A DNA stretch of 64,000 nucleotides, from positions 25,471 through 89,470 of the forward strand of contig NZ_SJOF01000016.1 in assembly GCF_004331255.1 (NCBI RefSeq), in the 5' to 3' direction. Made by a program: the position numbers and the translations under genes. Each line of letters starts with the position of its first letter. Within the stretch, counting starts at the first letter, position 1. The notes under the pieces are model-generated. The model was not told the origin of the DNA. It was given only the letters and a program-made list of their open reading frames with translations, and did no database searches. The stretch comes from Acinetobacter sp. ANC 4173 (GTDB lineage Bacteria > Pseudomonadota > Gammaproteobacteria > Pseudomonadales > Moraxellaceae). Shown here piece by piece: positions 18,986 through 28,826 of this stretch.

Positions 18986-21049
18986 TTAAATTTTCTGTAG
19001 GCTTTTGCTGATTAAAAATTCTTGTGCAGAATGTGGCACTTCATCTTGAGCTACACATGCTGGAATCCACTCTCCAGTAGACTGCAATTCCCACGTGCCC
19101 TTTTGATCCGACAAATAATTAAGTAAGCCATCTTGTAGAATACGCTTTTTGATTTTCGGGTCTAAAATGGGGAAGCAAGTTTCGACGCGTGAAAATAAAT
19201 TACGTCCCATCCAGTCTGCGCTGGCACAGTACAATTTCTTTTCACCACCCTGTTCAAAATAATAGACACGGGTATGTTCCAAGAAACGTCCTACAATGGA
19301 TCGCACTCGAATATTTTCGGACACCCCCACCAGTTGTGGAACCAAGCAGCAAATCGAACGAATAATCAGTTCAATTTTCACCCCGGCCTGTGAGGCACCA
19401 TATAAAGCAGCGATCAGTTGTGGCTCGGTCAGGGCATTGACTTTAATGATAATGCGCGCATTTTTCCCCGCTTGTGCGCATGCAATTTCCTGATCAATCA
19501 ACTTCAGCAATTCGGTATGCAAAGTAAAAGGCGCATGTAGCAAAGTCTTTAATTTTGCCATCTTGCCCATCCCCGTCAGCTCTTGGAACATTCGATGTAC
19601 ATCTTCACAAATATCCGGCTGAGTGGTCATTAAGCCATAGTCCGTATACATTTTGGCATTACCTGCATGATAATTGCCTGTGCCTAAATGTGCATAACGC
19701 ACCAGTTGCTGATCTTCACGGCGTACGATCAGAATCATTTTGGCATGGGTTTTATACCCCACAATGCCGTACACCACCACTGCCCCGGCTTCTTGCAAGA
19801 CATTGGCCACGGTAATATTCGATTCTTCATCAAAACGTGCCCGCAGCTCAATGACCGCGGTGACTTCTTTGCCATTACGGGCAGCTTCGGCTAAGGCTTG
19901 GACAATTTCCGAATCTGGTCCACTGCGATATAGCGTTTGCTTAATGGCCAGTACATTCGGATCTTTTGCCGCTTCACGCAATAAACTGATGACAGGTTGA
20001 AATGAATCAAAAGGATGATGCAGTAACACATCTTCTTTTTTCAAAATTTCAAAGATGGACTGTTGCTTACGAAATGCTTTCGGAATCACAGGGTTAAATA
20101 CGGGATATTTCAAATCTGGGCGAGCAAAACTGGTAGTTAAGCGTGATAAATTGATGGGTCCCGAAATCGAATACAAATGCTCTTGGTCTAAATCAAATTG
20201 ATTCAGCAAATAATCGGTAATTTCACGGGGACAATCATCTTCAATTTCTAAACGCACCGCGCGGCCAAAACGCCGAGAAGACAACTCATCTTTCAATGCG
20301 ACCGCCAGATCATCGACATCTTCCGACAAAATTAAATCAGCATTGCGTGTCACACGAAACGCATAACAACCTGTCGCTTTCATACCCGGAAATAAATCAC
20401 TGATATGTTGCTGAATAATGGCGGTCAGGAAAATCTGTTCTTGATGATTCCCCACCACACTCTCGGGCAAATGAATCAAACGTGGTAAAGAGCGCGGTGC
20501 AGGCACAATCGCCATTTCAATTTCACGCCCAAAGGCATCTTTACCTTCCAGACTGACAATGAAATTCAGACTTTTATTGACCAAGCGAGGAAAGGGATGT
20601 GATGGATCTAAACTGATTGGCGTCAACACAGGCTGGACTTGTTTGGCAAAATAACTGGCAATCCACGCCTTATGCTTTTCTAAAATATCTTGATATTGAA
20701 TAAAATGAATTCCAAAGCCTTGCAGCTGCGGCAAAATGGAATGGTTGAAAATCTCGTATTGTTGTTGAACTGCCTGATGCACAATGGTCGAAAGTTCTGA
20801 CAAAACCACATCGGTTGGAATACCGTCAGGCATTCGGGTAATGGCGTTTAAATCCTGTTGCTTCATTAACCCCGCAACTCGAATTTCAAAAAACTCATCT
20901 AGATTACGGGAAAAAATAATTAGGAAGTTAAGTCGCTCTAAAATGGGTAAATCGGAATTTCTCGCCTGAGTCAGAACACGCCGATTAAATTCAATTAATG
21001 CCAATTCTCGATTAAAATATGTTGCTGATGAATGCTGAAAATTTTCCAT
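18986..21049 (-). CDS. ppk1: Polyphosphate kinase 1
   Basis: Polymerises the gamma phosphate of ATP into polyphosphate at the inner membrane. The 687-residue protein has the four-domain PPK1 order: N-terminal [19 protein letters not shown], a head domain, and two PLD-like C-terminal domains. [15 protein letters not shown] contains the phosphate-accepting histidine, and [21 protein letters not shown] (in pieces) and [14 protein letters not shown] are catalytic-domain hallmarks. A Pho box lies 69-86 bases before the start, and a 7-bp hairpin (21064-21081) sits in the 5' leader. Together with phoBR 10 kb away this suggests phosphate-starvation control. I recall a report that ppk of Acinetobacter ADP1 is phosphate-starvation induced. 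Confidence 0.95.
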   Translation of the reverse strand: MENFQHSSATYFNRELALIEFNRRVLTQARNSDLPILERLNFLIIFSRNLDEFFEIRVAGLMKQQDLNAITRMPDGIPTDVVLSELSTIVHQAVQQQYEIFNHSILPQLQGFGIHFIQYQDILEKHKAWIASYFAKQVQPVLTPISLDPSHPFPRLVNKSLNFIVSLEGKDAFGREIEMAIVPAPRSLPRLIHLPESVVGNHQEQIFLTAIIQQHISDLFPGMKATGCYAFRVTRNADLILSEDVDDLAVALKDELSSRRFGRAVRLEIEDDCPREITDYLLNQFDLDQEHLYSISGPINLSRLTTSFARPDLKYPVFNPVIPKAFRKQQSIFEILKKEDVLLHHPFDSFQPVISLLREAAKDPNVLAIKQTLYRSGPDSEIVQALAEAARNGKEVTAVIELRARFDEESNITVANVLQEAGAVVVYGIVGYKTHAKMILIVRREDQQLVRYAHLGTGNYHAGNAKMYTDYGLMTTQPDICEDVHRMFQELTGMGKMAKLKTLLHAPFTLHTELLKLIDQEIACAQAGKNARIIIKVNALTEPQLIAALYGASQAGVKIELIIRSICCLVPQLVGVSENIRVRSIVGRFLEHTRVYYFEQGGEKKLYCASADWMGRNLFSRVETCFPILDPKIKKRILQDGLLNYLSDQKGTWELQSTGEWIPACVAQDEVPHSAQEFLISKSLQKI

Positions 21050-21117
21050 GTAGACTCAATGTGGTTGATTTTTTAATCAACTCTTTACCCTCTGTGTCTG
21101 CATGTTATGCAGTGTTT

Positions 21118-21135
21118 ATGACATTTTTATTACAA
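21118..21135 (-). promoter_or_regulatory. Pho box upstream of ppk1
   Basis: On the minus strand TTGTAAT-AAAA-ATGTCAT shows the exact 7-4-7 spacing. The first half-site is identical to that of Pho box 2 at phoB, and the second differs from CTGTCAT by one base. A CATAAC-type -10 follows about 10 bases on. Confidence 0.72.
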
Positions 21136-21218
21136 GCTTAAACTCAACTTAAATATCTGAACTTGCTGTTTGTTTTATCAACACTTGATCAAATTTTTAT
21201 TAGAAAAATCCACTGATT

Positions 21219-22193
21219 TCATTCAGGTTTTCGAGCGTCCAACTCTGGTTCAGAAACCGATTCATGCTGTCGACTTGCCCAATAGGTCGCCAAAATCGGC
21301 CCAGAAATATTATGCCATAAACTAAAAATTGCACTGGGTAAGGCGGTTAATGGCGCTGTCGCAAAATGTACGGCGGCTAATGCCACACCTAGACCTGAGT
21401 TTTGCATTCCCACCTCAATTGCTACCGCCTTACTGTCTGCATAATTTAAATGAAATAAACGGCTGCACCCAAATCCCAACAGATATCCTAGGCCATTGTG
21501 TAAGGCCACCACCAGAAAAATAAGCAAACCTGAATGTAACAGCTGTGCTTTACTGCCCCCAATAATTGCCGCCACAATCAACACGATAGCCAACACCGAA
21601 ATGAGGGGCATCACAGTGATGTACTGCTGAATCTGTTGTTTCAATAAACGTCTTAAAATTAAGCCCACCACAATTGGCAACAGCACCACCTGTAAAATAG
21701 AACTCAGCATGGACCACGCATTAATTTCAATCCATTGACTCGCAAGCAGATAGAAAATAAATGGGGTGAGTAGAGGTGCCAATAAGGTCGAAACCGCAGT
21801 ACAAGCGACTGATAATGCTGTATTGCCCTTTGCCATATAGGTAATGACATTCGAAGCGGTTCCCCCGGGACAACAACCGACTAAAATCACCCCGACGGCC
21901 AATTCAGCAGGCAATTGAAAGATCAGACACAGGACATAAGCCAACAGCGGCATCACCACAAATTGTGCCATCACACCAATACAGACCGCTTTCGGCGTTT
22001 GTGCTATGGCTTTAAAGTCCGCCAGCTGCATGGTCATCCCCATACCCAGCATAATAATCCCAAGCATCCACGGGATATAGGCTTTTAACCAGACAAAGGC
22101 TTCGGGCAGAATCAACGCGATCCCTGCAAACAGAACCACCCACAAAGCAAACGTTTTCTGAATCAAATGGCTCAATTGCAATAATGCAGACAT
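21219..22193 (-). CDS. Bile acid:sodium symporter (BASS) family transporter
   Basis: A 324-residue membrane protein with about ten hydrophobic helices. The signature GVILVGCCPGGTASNVITYMAKG (in pieces, about residues 99-121) and the VEVGMQNSGLG-like segment (AIEVGMQNSGLGVALA, about 246-261) mark the Na+-binding core of the BASS fold. Bacterial members move organic acids such as pantoate or pyruvate-type anions rather than bile acids; the substrate here is unknown. It lies 54 bases downstream of pncA on the same strand, so the two may share a transcript. Confidence 0.85.
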   Translation of the reverse strand: MSALLQLSHLIQKTFALWVVLFAGIALILPEAFVWLKAYIPWMLGIIMLGMGMTMQLADFKAIAQTPKAVCIGVMAQFVVMPLLAYVLCLIFQLPAELAVGVILVGCCPGGTASNVITYMAKGNTALSVACTAVSTLLAPLLTPFIFYLLASQWIEINAWSMLSSILQVVLLPIVVGLILRRLLKQQIQQYITVMPLISVLAIVLIVAAIIGGSKAQLLHSGLLIFLVVALHNGLGYLLGFGCSRLFHLNYADSKAVAIEVGMQNSGLGVALAAVHFATAPLTALPSAIFSLWHNISGPILATYWASRQHESVSEPELDARKPE

Positions 22194-22247
22194 CGTCAGT
22201 CCTCAATGGGGAGTCAAACTAGAAAAGGTAAAATGAGATAACACCAA

Positions 22248-22892
22248 TTACGCCGTCATGCTCGCAACAATATCTTTGATGTAGATGCGTTGTACACCAA
22301 CAGCCAGCATATCCTGCCAAGCATGTTGCAAGGAACCATTTAAATCAATTGCTTTGGTTGCATCGGCAATCACATAGGTTTTAAAGCCTAAACGACAGGC
22401 ATCTATCGCTGTCCATGCCACACAAAAATCCGTTGCAATGCCCACGATATACACCGTATCTATTCCGCGTGCATTTAAATAACCTGCCAAACCTGTGGTG
22501 GTTTTGCGGTCTGCCTCCATAAATGCCGAATAACTGTCGATATTCACATGCATGCCTTTACGGATAATCAATTGGGCTTGGGGTAAGGCTAAATCAGGAT
22601 GGAAGTCAGCATCACGGCTACCTTGTACACAATGCGTTGGCCAAAGCACCTGTGTGCCATAGGGCAGTTCAATCTGATCAAAGGCTTGTTTACCCACATG
22701 ATTGTCGGCAAAAGAAATATGCTCTGCAGGATGCCAGTCTTGGGTCAGAATAATTTGTTCAAAATAATCCCCCAATTGATTTATTTTGGGAATAATTTGC
22801 TCGGCATGGGCAACTGCAAGATTTCCCCCAGGGGTAAAACCATTTTGTACATCGACTACAATCAACGCTTTTTTGTTCTGTATCTGTTGCAT
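22248..22892 (-). CDS. pncA: Nicotinamidase
   Basis: Hydrolyses nicotinamide to nicotinate, feeding pncB. The 214-residue protein has the catalytic triad D14 (VVDVQNGF), K112 (IIRKGMHVN) and C157 (GIATDFCVAW). The metal site includes D52 and H54 in QDWHP. Length agrees with PncA (about 210). The gene is first of a possible pair with the BASS transporter. Pairing of a salvage enzyme with a transporter gene invites the idea that the transporter handles a related compound, but that is inference only. Confidence 0.93.
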   Translation of the reverse strand: MQQIQNKKALIVVDVQNGFTPGGNLAVAHAEQIIPKINQLGDYFEQIILTQDWHPAEHISFADNHVGKQAFDQIELPYGTQVLWPTHCVQGSRDADFHPDLALPQAQLIIRKGMHVNIDSYSAFMEADRKTTTGLAGYLNARGIDTVYIVGIATDFCVAWTAIDACRLGFKTYVIADATKAIDLNGSLQHAWQDMLAVGVQRIYIKDIVASMTA

Positions 22893-23027
22893 CTCTGTTT
22901 GTGACCACTGTTTTTATTGATTGTTCACTAGCATATAACAAAAGTTCGAGAATGTAGTGAGCGCATCCGTCTTACTGGCTTGATCTACAACAATTCCTGC
23001 TGTTACCGATTGTTTATTGCCCATAAA

Positions 23028-23051
23028 AATAGCCCGTAAATACGGGCTATT
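23028..23051. terminator. Hairpin between pncA and MFS gene
   Basis: AATAGCCCGTA and TACGGGCTATT form a perfect 11-bp stem with a two-base AA loop, 17 bases beyond the stop of the minus-strand MFS gene. The T-run is short. Confidence 0.7.
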
Positions 23052-23068
23052 CATAGACTATACACTGT

Positions 23069-24283
23069 TTAAACGGTGACTTTCTGTAGCCGTTGTACCA
23101 GAATTAACATCAATATGGCAGAAACCACAATACAAGGAATCGCCGCTGAAACCACGCCTGCCGCACCAAAACCTGCGGCTAAAAGTTGCCCTGCAATGGT
23201 GGGACCCAACATCGCCCCAATACGCCCAACAGCCGAGGCCATGCCCACACCCGTGCCACGCAGTTCAGTCGGATAGACAATACTCCCAAACGCATAGAGC
23301 ACGCCCTGACAACCAATCACAAAAGCGCCGACAAGTGCTGATGCCAGATACATTTGTGTCAGTGAAGCCGCAGCATTTAAAGCAAATAAACCCGCTAAAA
23401 TTCCACCATACATCAACACAATCACATAGGTCTTTTTCCAGCGATCTGTCAGCATACCCAAAATCACCGTTCCTACGGTTGCACTGAGCATGAAGTAAAA
23501 TTGTGCTGTACTGCCCTCTTTACGCGAGAAACCAAGCTCCATAAATAACGAAGGTAACCAGCTCAGCATGATATAAACCACCATTAAGGTGAAGAAATAA
23601 CTAAACCAAATCAATCCAGTACGCATTAAATTATGGCGATTAAACAGATCCTGAAAAGAGACTTTCTGCTCGATCTCGGCGGTTTCAACACGTGTTTGGG
23701 CTTTTAAGAATTCACGTGATTCAGGCAAGAACTTGATCATTATCGGCAGCACAATAATAGGTAACAACCCGCCCAGATAGAAAATATTTTTCCAGTTCGA
23801 ACCAAAATCTAAACTGGCAATATAAGACAAAATGGCAGCTCCAACGGGCATACCACAATACATTAACCCCACCGCTTGCCCACGCTTTGCAGGAGTAACC
23901 GCTTCCGATGCTAGCGTAATTAACAGTGGCATCGCGGCACCTAAACCCGCGCCAGCCAAAAAGCGCACCAGTAATAAACTGTAAAAACTATTCACCCAGA
24001 CCGTACATAAAGTGAATACTGCAAATATAGCAACAGACCAAACCAAGACTGTTTTACGGCCAATACGGTCTGCAAAACGTCCCCCCACCAATGCCCCAGG
24101 TAATAAGCCTAAAATCCCTGCGCTAAAAAACACGCCCAGTTGAGAACTGTTCAATTCAAAATGTTCTCGAATGCCTGCGGCTGCAATACCCGCAGCCTGA
24201 ATATCTAAACCTTCAATCACCGCAATCAAAAAACAAATTGTGACCGTAATCACGGAGTGCCTACGCGCTGACAATGTATTCAT
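23069..24283 (-). CDS. MFS transporter, aromatic acid:H+ symporter (AAHS) type
   Basis: A 404-residue twelve-helix inner-membrane transporter. The motif FLIAVIEGLDIQAAG in helix 1 carries the acidic residue pattern GLDIQ of the AAHS family (compare GFDxx in PcaK/BenK), and the loop GGRFADRIGRKTVL is the MFS A motif. FLPESREFL near the middle is also family-typical. It resembles 3-hydroxyphenylpropionate or hydroxybenzoate transporters; the substrate is not known. The start follows AAGGAG. A 637-base region with several dyads lies upstream. Confidence 0.83.
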   Translation of the reverse strand: MNTLSARRHSVITVTICFLIAVIEGLDIQAAGIAAAGIREHFELNSSQLGVFFSAGILGLLPGALVGGRFADRIGRKTVLVWSVAIFAVFTLCTVWVNSFYSLLLVRFLAGAGLGAAMPLLITLASEAVTPAKRGQAVGLMYCGMPVGAAILSYIASLDFGSNWKNIFYLGGLLPIIVLPIMIKFLPESREFLKAQTRVETAEIEQKVSFQDLFNRHNLMRTGLIWFSYFFTLMVVYIMLSWLPSLFMELGFSRKEGSTAQFYFMLSATVGTVILGMLTDRWKKTYVIVLMYGGILAGLFALNAAASLTQMYLASALVGAFVIGCQGVLYAFGSIVYPTELRGTGVGMASAVGRIGAMLGPTIAGQLLAAGFGAAGVVSAAIPCIVVSAILMLILVQRLQKVTV

Positions 24284-24457
24284 CTCAACTCCTTGTTTAA
24301 ACCTCGTCCAAAATCAAGCTCATCATCCGTGAAGCAGAAATTTAAATTAACTCACCTTAAGTGGAAGATTTTTGGTGTTTTTTTATCAATTATGAGATAA
24401 GTCACATTTTCGTTGCCGAGCATAAATAGTCTTAAAAACAATTAATCAGAAATAAAT

Positions 24458-24474
24458 TTGACTAAAATAGTCAA
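24458..24474. promoter_or_regulatory. Dyad operator candidate upstream of AAHS transporter
   Basis: TTGACTA-AAA-TAGTCAA is a perfect 17-bp dyad, flanked by AAATAAA-like and ATTTATTT sequences that extend the symmetry. It lies about 175 bases before the transporter start and is a good candidate for a regulator site. Confidence 0.5.
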
Positions 24475-24600
24475 CAATTTATTTGAACTTTAACGACTTA
24501 GCCGTTCATCAAATTAAACTGCAATCCATCAGTTATTGTTCAAATCAATAATTGACGACACGTTTTAGACTGCAGACTCCTATTTTCTTGCCTATGACCT

Positions 24601-24637
24601 AGAGCTATAAGCTCTTTATTAAGTTCTATAAGCTCTT
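24601..24637. promoter_or_regulatory. Two tandem CTATAAG-centred dyads
   Basis: AGAG-CTATAAG-CTCT (24601-24615, perfect arms) and AGTT-CTATAAG-CTCT (24622-24636, one degenerate arm) repeat with a 21-base period, two helical turns. The shared 12-mer CTATAAGCTCTT is exact at 24605 and 24626. The 15-bp size fits a LysR-type site. It could serve the transporter or dapA. Confidence 0.5.
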
Positions 24638-24920
24638 AATGTTATTTATTTTTCTGAATCAAATTTATTGATCTGTGTCCTTCTCTGGCATTCTAAAGTG
24701 CGAAACTGATCCTCTCGCAATAAATTATTTTTCACTTTTTTAAAGTTTTGAGTTGCTTTGACTAAAGCATATTGTTCTTCATCGTTTGTTCAGTCATAAT
24801 TTGCGTAAGCATTATTCAATTCGACACACTCTAATTGAAGCTGCTATAAATCAAAATGCGCACCCATCCAACCTCATGTTTTTCACTTCACTGGATGGAC
24901 AAATAGGATATTTTTTTAAA

Positions 24921-25820
24921 ATGACTCAGCAAGCACAGATCATTCAAGGCTCAATAGTCGCAATCGTCACCCCAATGTTTGAAGATGGCAGCGTAGATTG
25001 GAAGGGTCTTGAGAAGCTCGTTGAGTGGCACATAGAACAGGGAACAAACAGTATTGTTGCAGTTGGAACAACTGGTGAAGCTTCTACATTAAGCATGGCT
25101 GAACATACACAAGTGATTAAAGAAGTCGTTCGTGTAGCCAACAAACGTATTCCAATTATTGCTGGTACTGGTGCAAACTCAACGCGCGAAGCAATTGAAC
25201 TCACAAAAGAAGCAAAACAACTCGGTGCTGATGCAGCCCTATTGGTCACACCTTATTATAATAAACCGACACAAGAAGGCTTATATCAGCATTACAAAGC
25301 GATTGCTGAAGCTGTTGATTTGCCTCAAATTCTGTATAACGTACCAGGCCGTACAGGCGTAGACCTGGCGAATGAAACGGTCATTCGTCTGGCTGATATT
25401 CCGCAAATTATCGGCATTAAAGATGCAACTGGCGATGTTCCACGTGGTCAAGCACTGATTGAAGGCTTACGTAGTAAAGACATGGTGGTTTATTCAGGTG
25501 ATGATGCAACCGCTTACCAGTTAATTGAACATGGTGCGAAAGGCAATATTTCGGTCACTGCGAACGTTGCGCCTAAACAAATGAGTGAAGTGTGTGCGGC
25601 TGCCATTGCTGGCGATGCTGCACGTGCACAAGAATTAAATGCTCAAGTTGCAAATTTACACAATATTCTATTTTGTGAATCGAACCCAATTCCTGTGAAA
25701 TGGGCACTACACGAAATGGGCTTAATTGGTACAGGCATACGCTTACCATTAACACCTCTTGCAGAACAATACCGCGCACCGCTTCGTGAAGCGTTGGTGG
25801 CGGCAGGTATAATCAAATAA
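24921..25820 (+). CDS. dapA: 4-hydroxy-tetrahydrodipicolinate synthase
   Basis: Condenses pyruvate with aspartate semialdehyde, the first dedicated step to lysine and diaminopimelate. The 299-residue start at 24921 (MTQQAQIIQGSIVAIVTPMF) matches the family; the frame is open further upstream but without similarity. VGTTGEASTL (about residues 43-52) binds pyruvate, ILYNVPGRTG holds the catalytic Tyr, and GIKDATGD carries the Schiff-base lysine (about residue 161). It is followed by bamC after 13 bases and purC after another 37, the same order as E. coli. dapB is 21 kb away in this window. Confidence 0.94.
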   Translation: MTQQAQIIQGSIVAIVTPMFEDGSVDWKGLEKLVEWHIEQGTNSIVAVGTTGEASTLSMAEHTQVIKEVVRVANKRIPIIAGTGANSTREAIELTKEAKQLGADAALLVTPYYNKPTQEGLYQHYKAIAEAVDLPQILYNVPGRTGVDLANETVIRLADIPQIIGIKDATGDVPRGQALIEGLRSKDMVVYSGDDATAYQLIEHGAKGNISVTANVAPKQMSEVCAAAIAGDAARAQELNAQVANLHNILFCESNPIPVKWALHEMGLIGTGIRLPLTPLAEQYRAPLREALVAAGIIK

Positions 25821-25833
25821 AGAGCACTACATT

Positions 25834-26439
25834 ATGCAGTTACGTTTAGGTTTAACCCTTGCACTTTCAGTATTGAGTTTAGCGGGTTGTAGTTCACTTG
25901 CGGTTAGCAACAAATCTTTGAGCTATAAAGAGACAGCAACCCTCGAACCGCTACAATATCCTGAAGGATCAATGGTTCGTCCAGTAACGCCACTGTATCC
26001 AGCGCCAACGGTTGAACCTTTAGCGATTCAACATGCACCCAAGCTCGAAAATAGCAAAGGCAACCGTTTTGCTTTACCTCGCCCAGACGTTGCTACACCA
26101 AACAGCGCAGCAACTGCTGCTGAACAAAGCACTGCGATAGGTCGTCCTCAATTACTAACTGATGGAAATCAAAATCCATTGCTCAAAATTGATGGAAATT
26201 CTGATACAATTTGGCAGTACACACTTGCCACACTCAGCAGCATGAACCAGAACATTGTGGGTCAAAGTAAAAACCGTTACGAAGTAACGCTTAAAATTGA
26301 TCAGCAGATCTATGTACTTCGACTCACTTCTGCCGGTTCAAGTCATAATTTGGCAGTGTTTAATGCCGATAACAGCTTTGCAGACAAAGAAAAAGCTGCA
26401 GAACTGTTAACCCAGATTTACCAAAACTGGCCGGCCTAG
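25834..26439 (+). CDS. bamC: Outer membrane assembly lipoprotein BamC-like
   Basis: A 201-residue lipoprotein with signal peptide and lipobox LAGCSS (lipidated Cys at residue 19). The position between dapA and purC is the same as E. coli bamC (nlpB), which encodes a subunit of the BAM complex that inserts beta-barrel proteins. The N-terminal unstructured region (YPEGSMVRPVTPLYP) fits BamC, but at 201 residues it holds only about one helix-grip domain, while E. coli BamC (about 344) has two. Identification therefore rests partly on synteny. It is 13 bases after dapA and probably in its operon. Confidence 0.8.
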   Translation: MQLRLGLTLALSVLSLAGCSSLAVSNKSLSYKETATLEPLQYPEGSMVRPVTPLYPAPTVEPLAIQHAPKLENSKGNRFALPRPDVATPNSAATAAEQSTAIGRPQLLTDGNQNPLLKIDGNSDTIWQYTLATLSSMNQNIVGQSKNRYEVTLKIDQQIYVLRLTSAGSSHNLAVFNADNSFADKEKAAELLTQIYQNWPA

Positions 26440-26476
26440 ATCTTACTAGGCATTTTTTTTTGCAAAAGGTTCCCCC

Positions 26477-27196
26477 ATGTTAAAACAAACCTTGCTCTAT
26501 ACTGGTAAAGCGAAATCTGTGTATGAAACAGATAGTCAAGACCACCTGATTTTAGTATTTCGTGATGATGCCTCTGCGTTCAATGGCGAAAAAATCGAAC
26601 AACTAGATCGTAAAGGCAAGGTGAACAACCGTTTTAACGCCTTTATCATGGAGCAACTGGCTGCTGCTGGCATTGAAACTCACTTTGAAAAATTACTTTC
26701 TCCAACCGAAGTGTTGGTGAAAAAATTAGACATGATTCCTGTGGAATGTGTCATTCGTAATTATGCAGCAGGTTCACTCTGCCGTCGCTTAGGCGTTGAA
26801 GAGGGTAAAGAACTGACTCCTCCAACTTTCGAATTATTTTTCAAAGATGATGCGCTTGGCGATCCAATGGTGAATGAGTCTCAAGCCATTGCTTTAGGTT
26901 GGGCAAACGCTGCACAACTCGAAAAAATGAAAGAACTCACTTACCAAGTGAACGATGTGCTTAAAGCATTGTTCGACAAAGGCAACATGATTTTGGTTGA
27001 CTTCAAACTTGAGTTTGGTGTGTTCCATGACCGTATTGTATTGGGTGACGAATTCTCTCCAGACGGTTGCCGTCTATGGGATAAAGACACCAAGAAAAAA
27101 TTAGACAAAGACCGTTTCCGCCAAGGTTTAGGTGGTGTGGTTGAAGCTTATGAAGAAGTTGCTGCACGTATTGGCATCGACCTTTCAGACATCTAA
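26477..27196 (+). CDS. purC: SAICAR synthetase
   Basis: Joins aspartate to CAIR in purine synthesis. The 239-residue protein begins with [13 protein letters not shown], has [11 protein letters not shown], and the [16 protein letters not shown] segment (about residues 94-109) and LVDFKLEFG segment of the ATP-grasp-like fold. Length matches the bacterial single-domain enzyme. It ends the dapA-bamC-purC unit and is followed by a strong terminator. Confidence 0.95.
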   Translation: MLKQTLLYTGKAKSVYETDSQDHLILVFRDDASAFNGEKIEQLDRKGKVNNRFNAFIMEQLAAAGIETHFEKLLSPTEVLVKKLDMIPVECVIRNYAAGSLCRRLGVEEGKELTPPTFELFFKDDALGDPMVNESQAIALGWANAAQLEKMKELTYQVNDVLKALFDKGNMILVDFKLEFGVFHDRIVLGDEFSPDGCRLWDKDTKKKLDKDRFRQGLGGVVEAYEEVAARIGIDLSDI

Positions 27197-27217
27197 TTTG
27201 CTCTGAAACTTCAAAAT

Positions 27218-27246
27218 AAAAACCGAGTCTGATGGCTCGGTTTTTT
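27218..27246. terminator. Terminator after purC
   Basis: AAAAACCGAG and CTCGGTTTTTTT form a stem with an 8-base loop and T-run, 22 bases after the purC stop. Confidence 0.9.
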
Positions 27247-27312
27247 TATGCTATGAAATAATGATTTTCCAATAGCTATAACTTGAATTCAATCTGATCC
27301 CTCACCTGTTTT

Positions 27313-27771
27313 TCATACTTGAACACGCAAATCTTTGGTGGTATCCATCACCAGTAAACTGGTAATTGAGGAAATGGAAGGAATCGTGCCCAAGACATCG
27401 GTATGAAATTTTTTATAGGATTTTATATCGGTTACCTCGACTCGAAGTAAATACTCGACCGCACCCGTAATGGTGTGACACTCAGTAACCTCAGGTGTAG
27501 TCTCAATCACGTCTTCAAAGTGTTGCAAAGATGCTTTGGAATGACACGACAGTCCTATGGTCACATAGACAATTAATCCAATACCCAAAAGTGATCGATC
27601 AATAATGGCTTTGTAGCCCTTAATCACCCCCATTTTTTCTAATTCCTGCACCCGACGCAAACATGCTGATGGGGACAAACCCACACGTTCAGCCAATTTA
27701 AGATTGGTTAAATGTGCATCGGCTTCTAACTCACACAATATTCTTCGGTCTAATCGGTCCAGATCAATCAT
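27313..27771 (-). CDS. Lrp/AsnC family transcriptional regulator
   Basis: A 152-residue feast/famine regulator. The N-terminal HTH (LDRRILCELEADAHLTNLKLAERVGLSPSACLRRVQELEKMGVIKGY, in pieces) is classical, followed by the RAM ligand-binding domain (about residues 70-140). It is divergent from a LysE-family exporter, a common pairing in which the regulator senses an amino acid and activates its export. A basic amino acid importer operon lies 1.2 kb further on. The effector is not known. Confidence 0.88.
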   Translation of the reverse strand: MIDLDRLDRRILCELEADAHLTNLKLAERVGLSPSACLRRVQELEKMGVIKGYKAIIDRSLLGIGLIVYVTIGLSCHSKASLQHFEDVIETTPEVTECHTITGAVEYLLRVEVTDIKSYKKFHTDVLGTIPSISSITSLLVMDTTKDLRVQV

Positions 27772-27863
27772 TTATTGCAAAACTATCTATTTTTAAGCTC
27801 AATATACAGCCAAATTGCGTAATTCAAACAATAAAATATTTTTTTATTTATGATGCGAAACAC

Positions 27864-28478
27864 ATGTCCCCTTCTCTATTGATCTCTTATTTGCTTTTTT
27901 GTTTGGTCATGACCAGTACCCCGGGGCCAAATAATGCCCTCGTGCTGATTTCAGGAGCACGCTTTGGGCTTCAGAAAACCCTACCTTTAATTCTGGGGAT
28001 TGCCTTTGGTGTAGCCTTTCAACTGATGGTCATTGGTCTGGGACTTCATCAAGTATTTCTACATTTTCCCCAATTCCAGTTCATCTTAAGTCTGATTGGA
28101 TCCGCCTATATTCTCTGGCTGGCATGGAAAATTGCGTCCAGTGGTCCACTCAACACGCATCTAGATGAGAAACCTGCAATGGGATTTTTACAAGGTGCGG
28201 TTTTCCAATGGCTCAATCCTAAGGCATGGATGATGTCTATCAGTACCATCACAACTTACTTTGCTGCTAGCCAACAATCCACCGACATTGCCTATGCCGC
28301 CTTAATTCTGATGCTGATCTCGATTCCATGCGTCGGTATTTGGGCAATCACGGGAAAATTTTTACGTCAATTATTAATGCAAGCTAAATTTGCCTTCATG
28401 TTTAATCTCAGTATGGCAATTGCATTACTCATCGCAGTTTTACCTACTTGCTTTCAATTCATCACATTACACCCCTAA
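27864..28478 (+). CDS. LysE/RhtB family amino acid exporter
   Basis: A 204-residue inner membrane exporter with about six helices. The start at 27864 (MSPSLLISYLLFCLVMTSTPGPNN) is chosen because the TPGPNN motif normally lies near residue 20; an open extension upstream has no similarity and overlaps the divergent regulator gene. The central GAVFQWLNPKAW segment (about residues 109-120) is the second hallmark. Divergent from the AsnC regulator with 92 bases between. The family exports lysine, arginine, threonine or homoserine-type compounds; the exact substrate is open. Confidence 0.86.
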   Translation: MSPSLLISYLLFCLVMTSTPGPNNALVLISGARFGLQKTLPLILGIAFGVAFQLMVIGLGLHQVFLHFPQFQFILSLIGSAYILWLAWKIASSGPLNTHLDEKPAMGFLQGAVFQWLNPKAWMMSISTITTYFAASQQSTDIAYAALILMLISIPCVGIWAITGKFLRQLLMQAKFAFMFNLSMAIALLIAVLPTCFQFITLHP

Positions 28479-28826
28479 TATTTGGCCTACGCTTTTCTAA
28501 GCTAGAACCATTGTGAAGAAAAACTGTAAAAAAAAGCAACACCTGTGTACGCCATAGCGCACAAAGCTTCCCGAGTTTTTCCACTATGTGCTGTGAAATA
28601 TTTTAAATATGATCAAGGATTGCGAATAGGATATTGCAATACAAAGTTATTCTGGCCCGTAGAAAATACCAAATTTCCACCATTACAAAAGTGTAAAGCT
28701 GAATAAATCACCAATAAATGGATATTTTGGTATATATGTTGCTTTTATTCCAAAGCAAAAGGTGGAGTAAATTTGTCTTCGTCTTATTTTTTGAAATTTG
28801 ATTTTTTACGGATGCTAATATTTACG
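28479..28826. other. Leader region of the amino acid ABC operon
   Basis: About 350 bases between lysE-like and the binding-protein gene. It must hold the operon promoter. GGTGGAG at 28761-28767 is a strong ribosome-binding site placed ahead of a TTG at 28773, an alternative start for the binding protein. No riboswitch or terminator is evident. Confidence 0.4.

Larger units (their letters stand above)
24284..24920. other. Long divergent intergenic region, MFS / dapA
   Basis: A 637-base AT-rich region without a convincing gene. It holds a perfect dyad at 24458-24474, an inverted repeat TTATTG-N7-CAATAA at 24533-24551, and two similar 15-bp dyads at 24601-24637 (listed separately). The dapA-side frame is open from 24786, but that extension has no family similarity and is taken as non-coding. 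Confidence 0.5.

Noticed and set aside
24786..24920. 45-codon N-terminal extension of dapA
   Set aside because: The DapA family starts at the MTQQAQ position, and the extension shows no similarity or ribosome-binding site.
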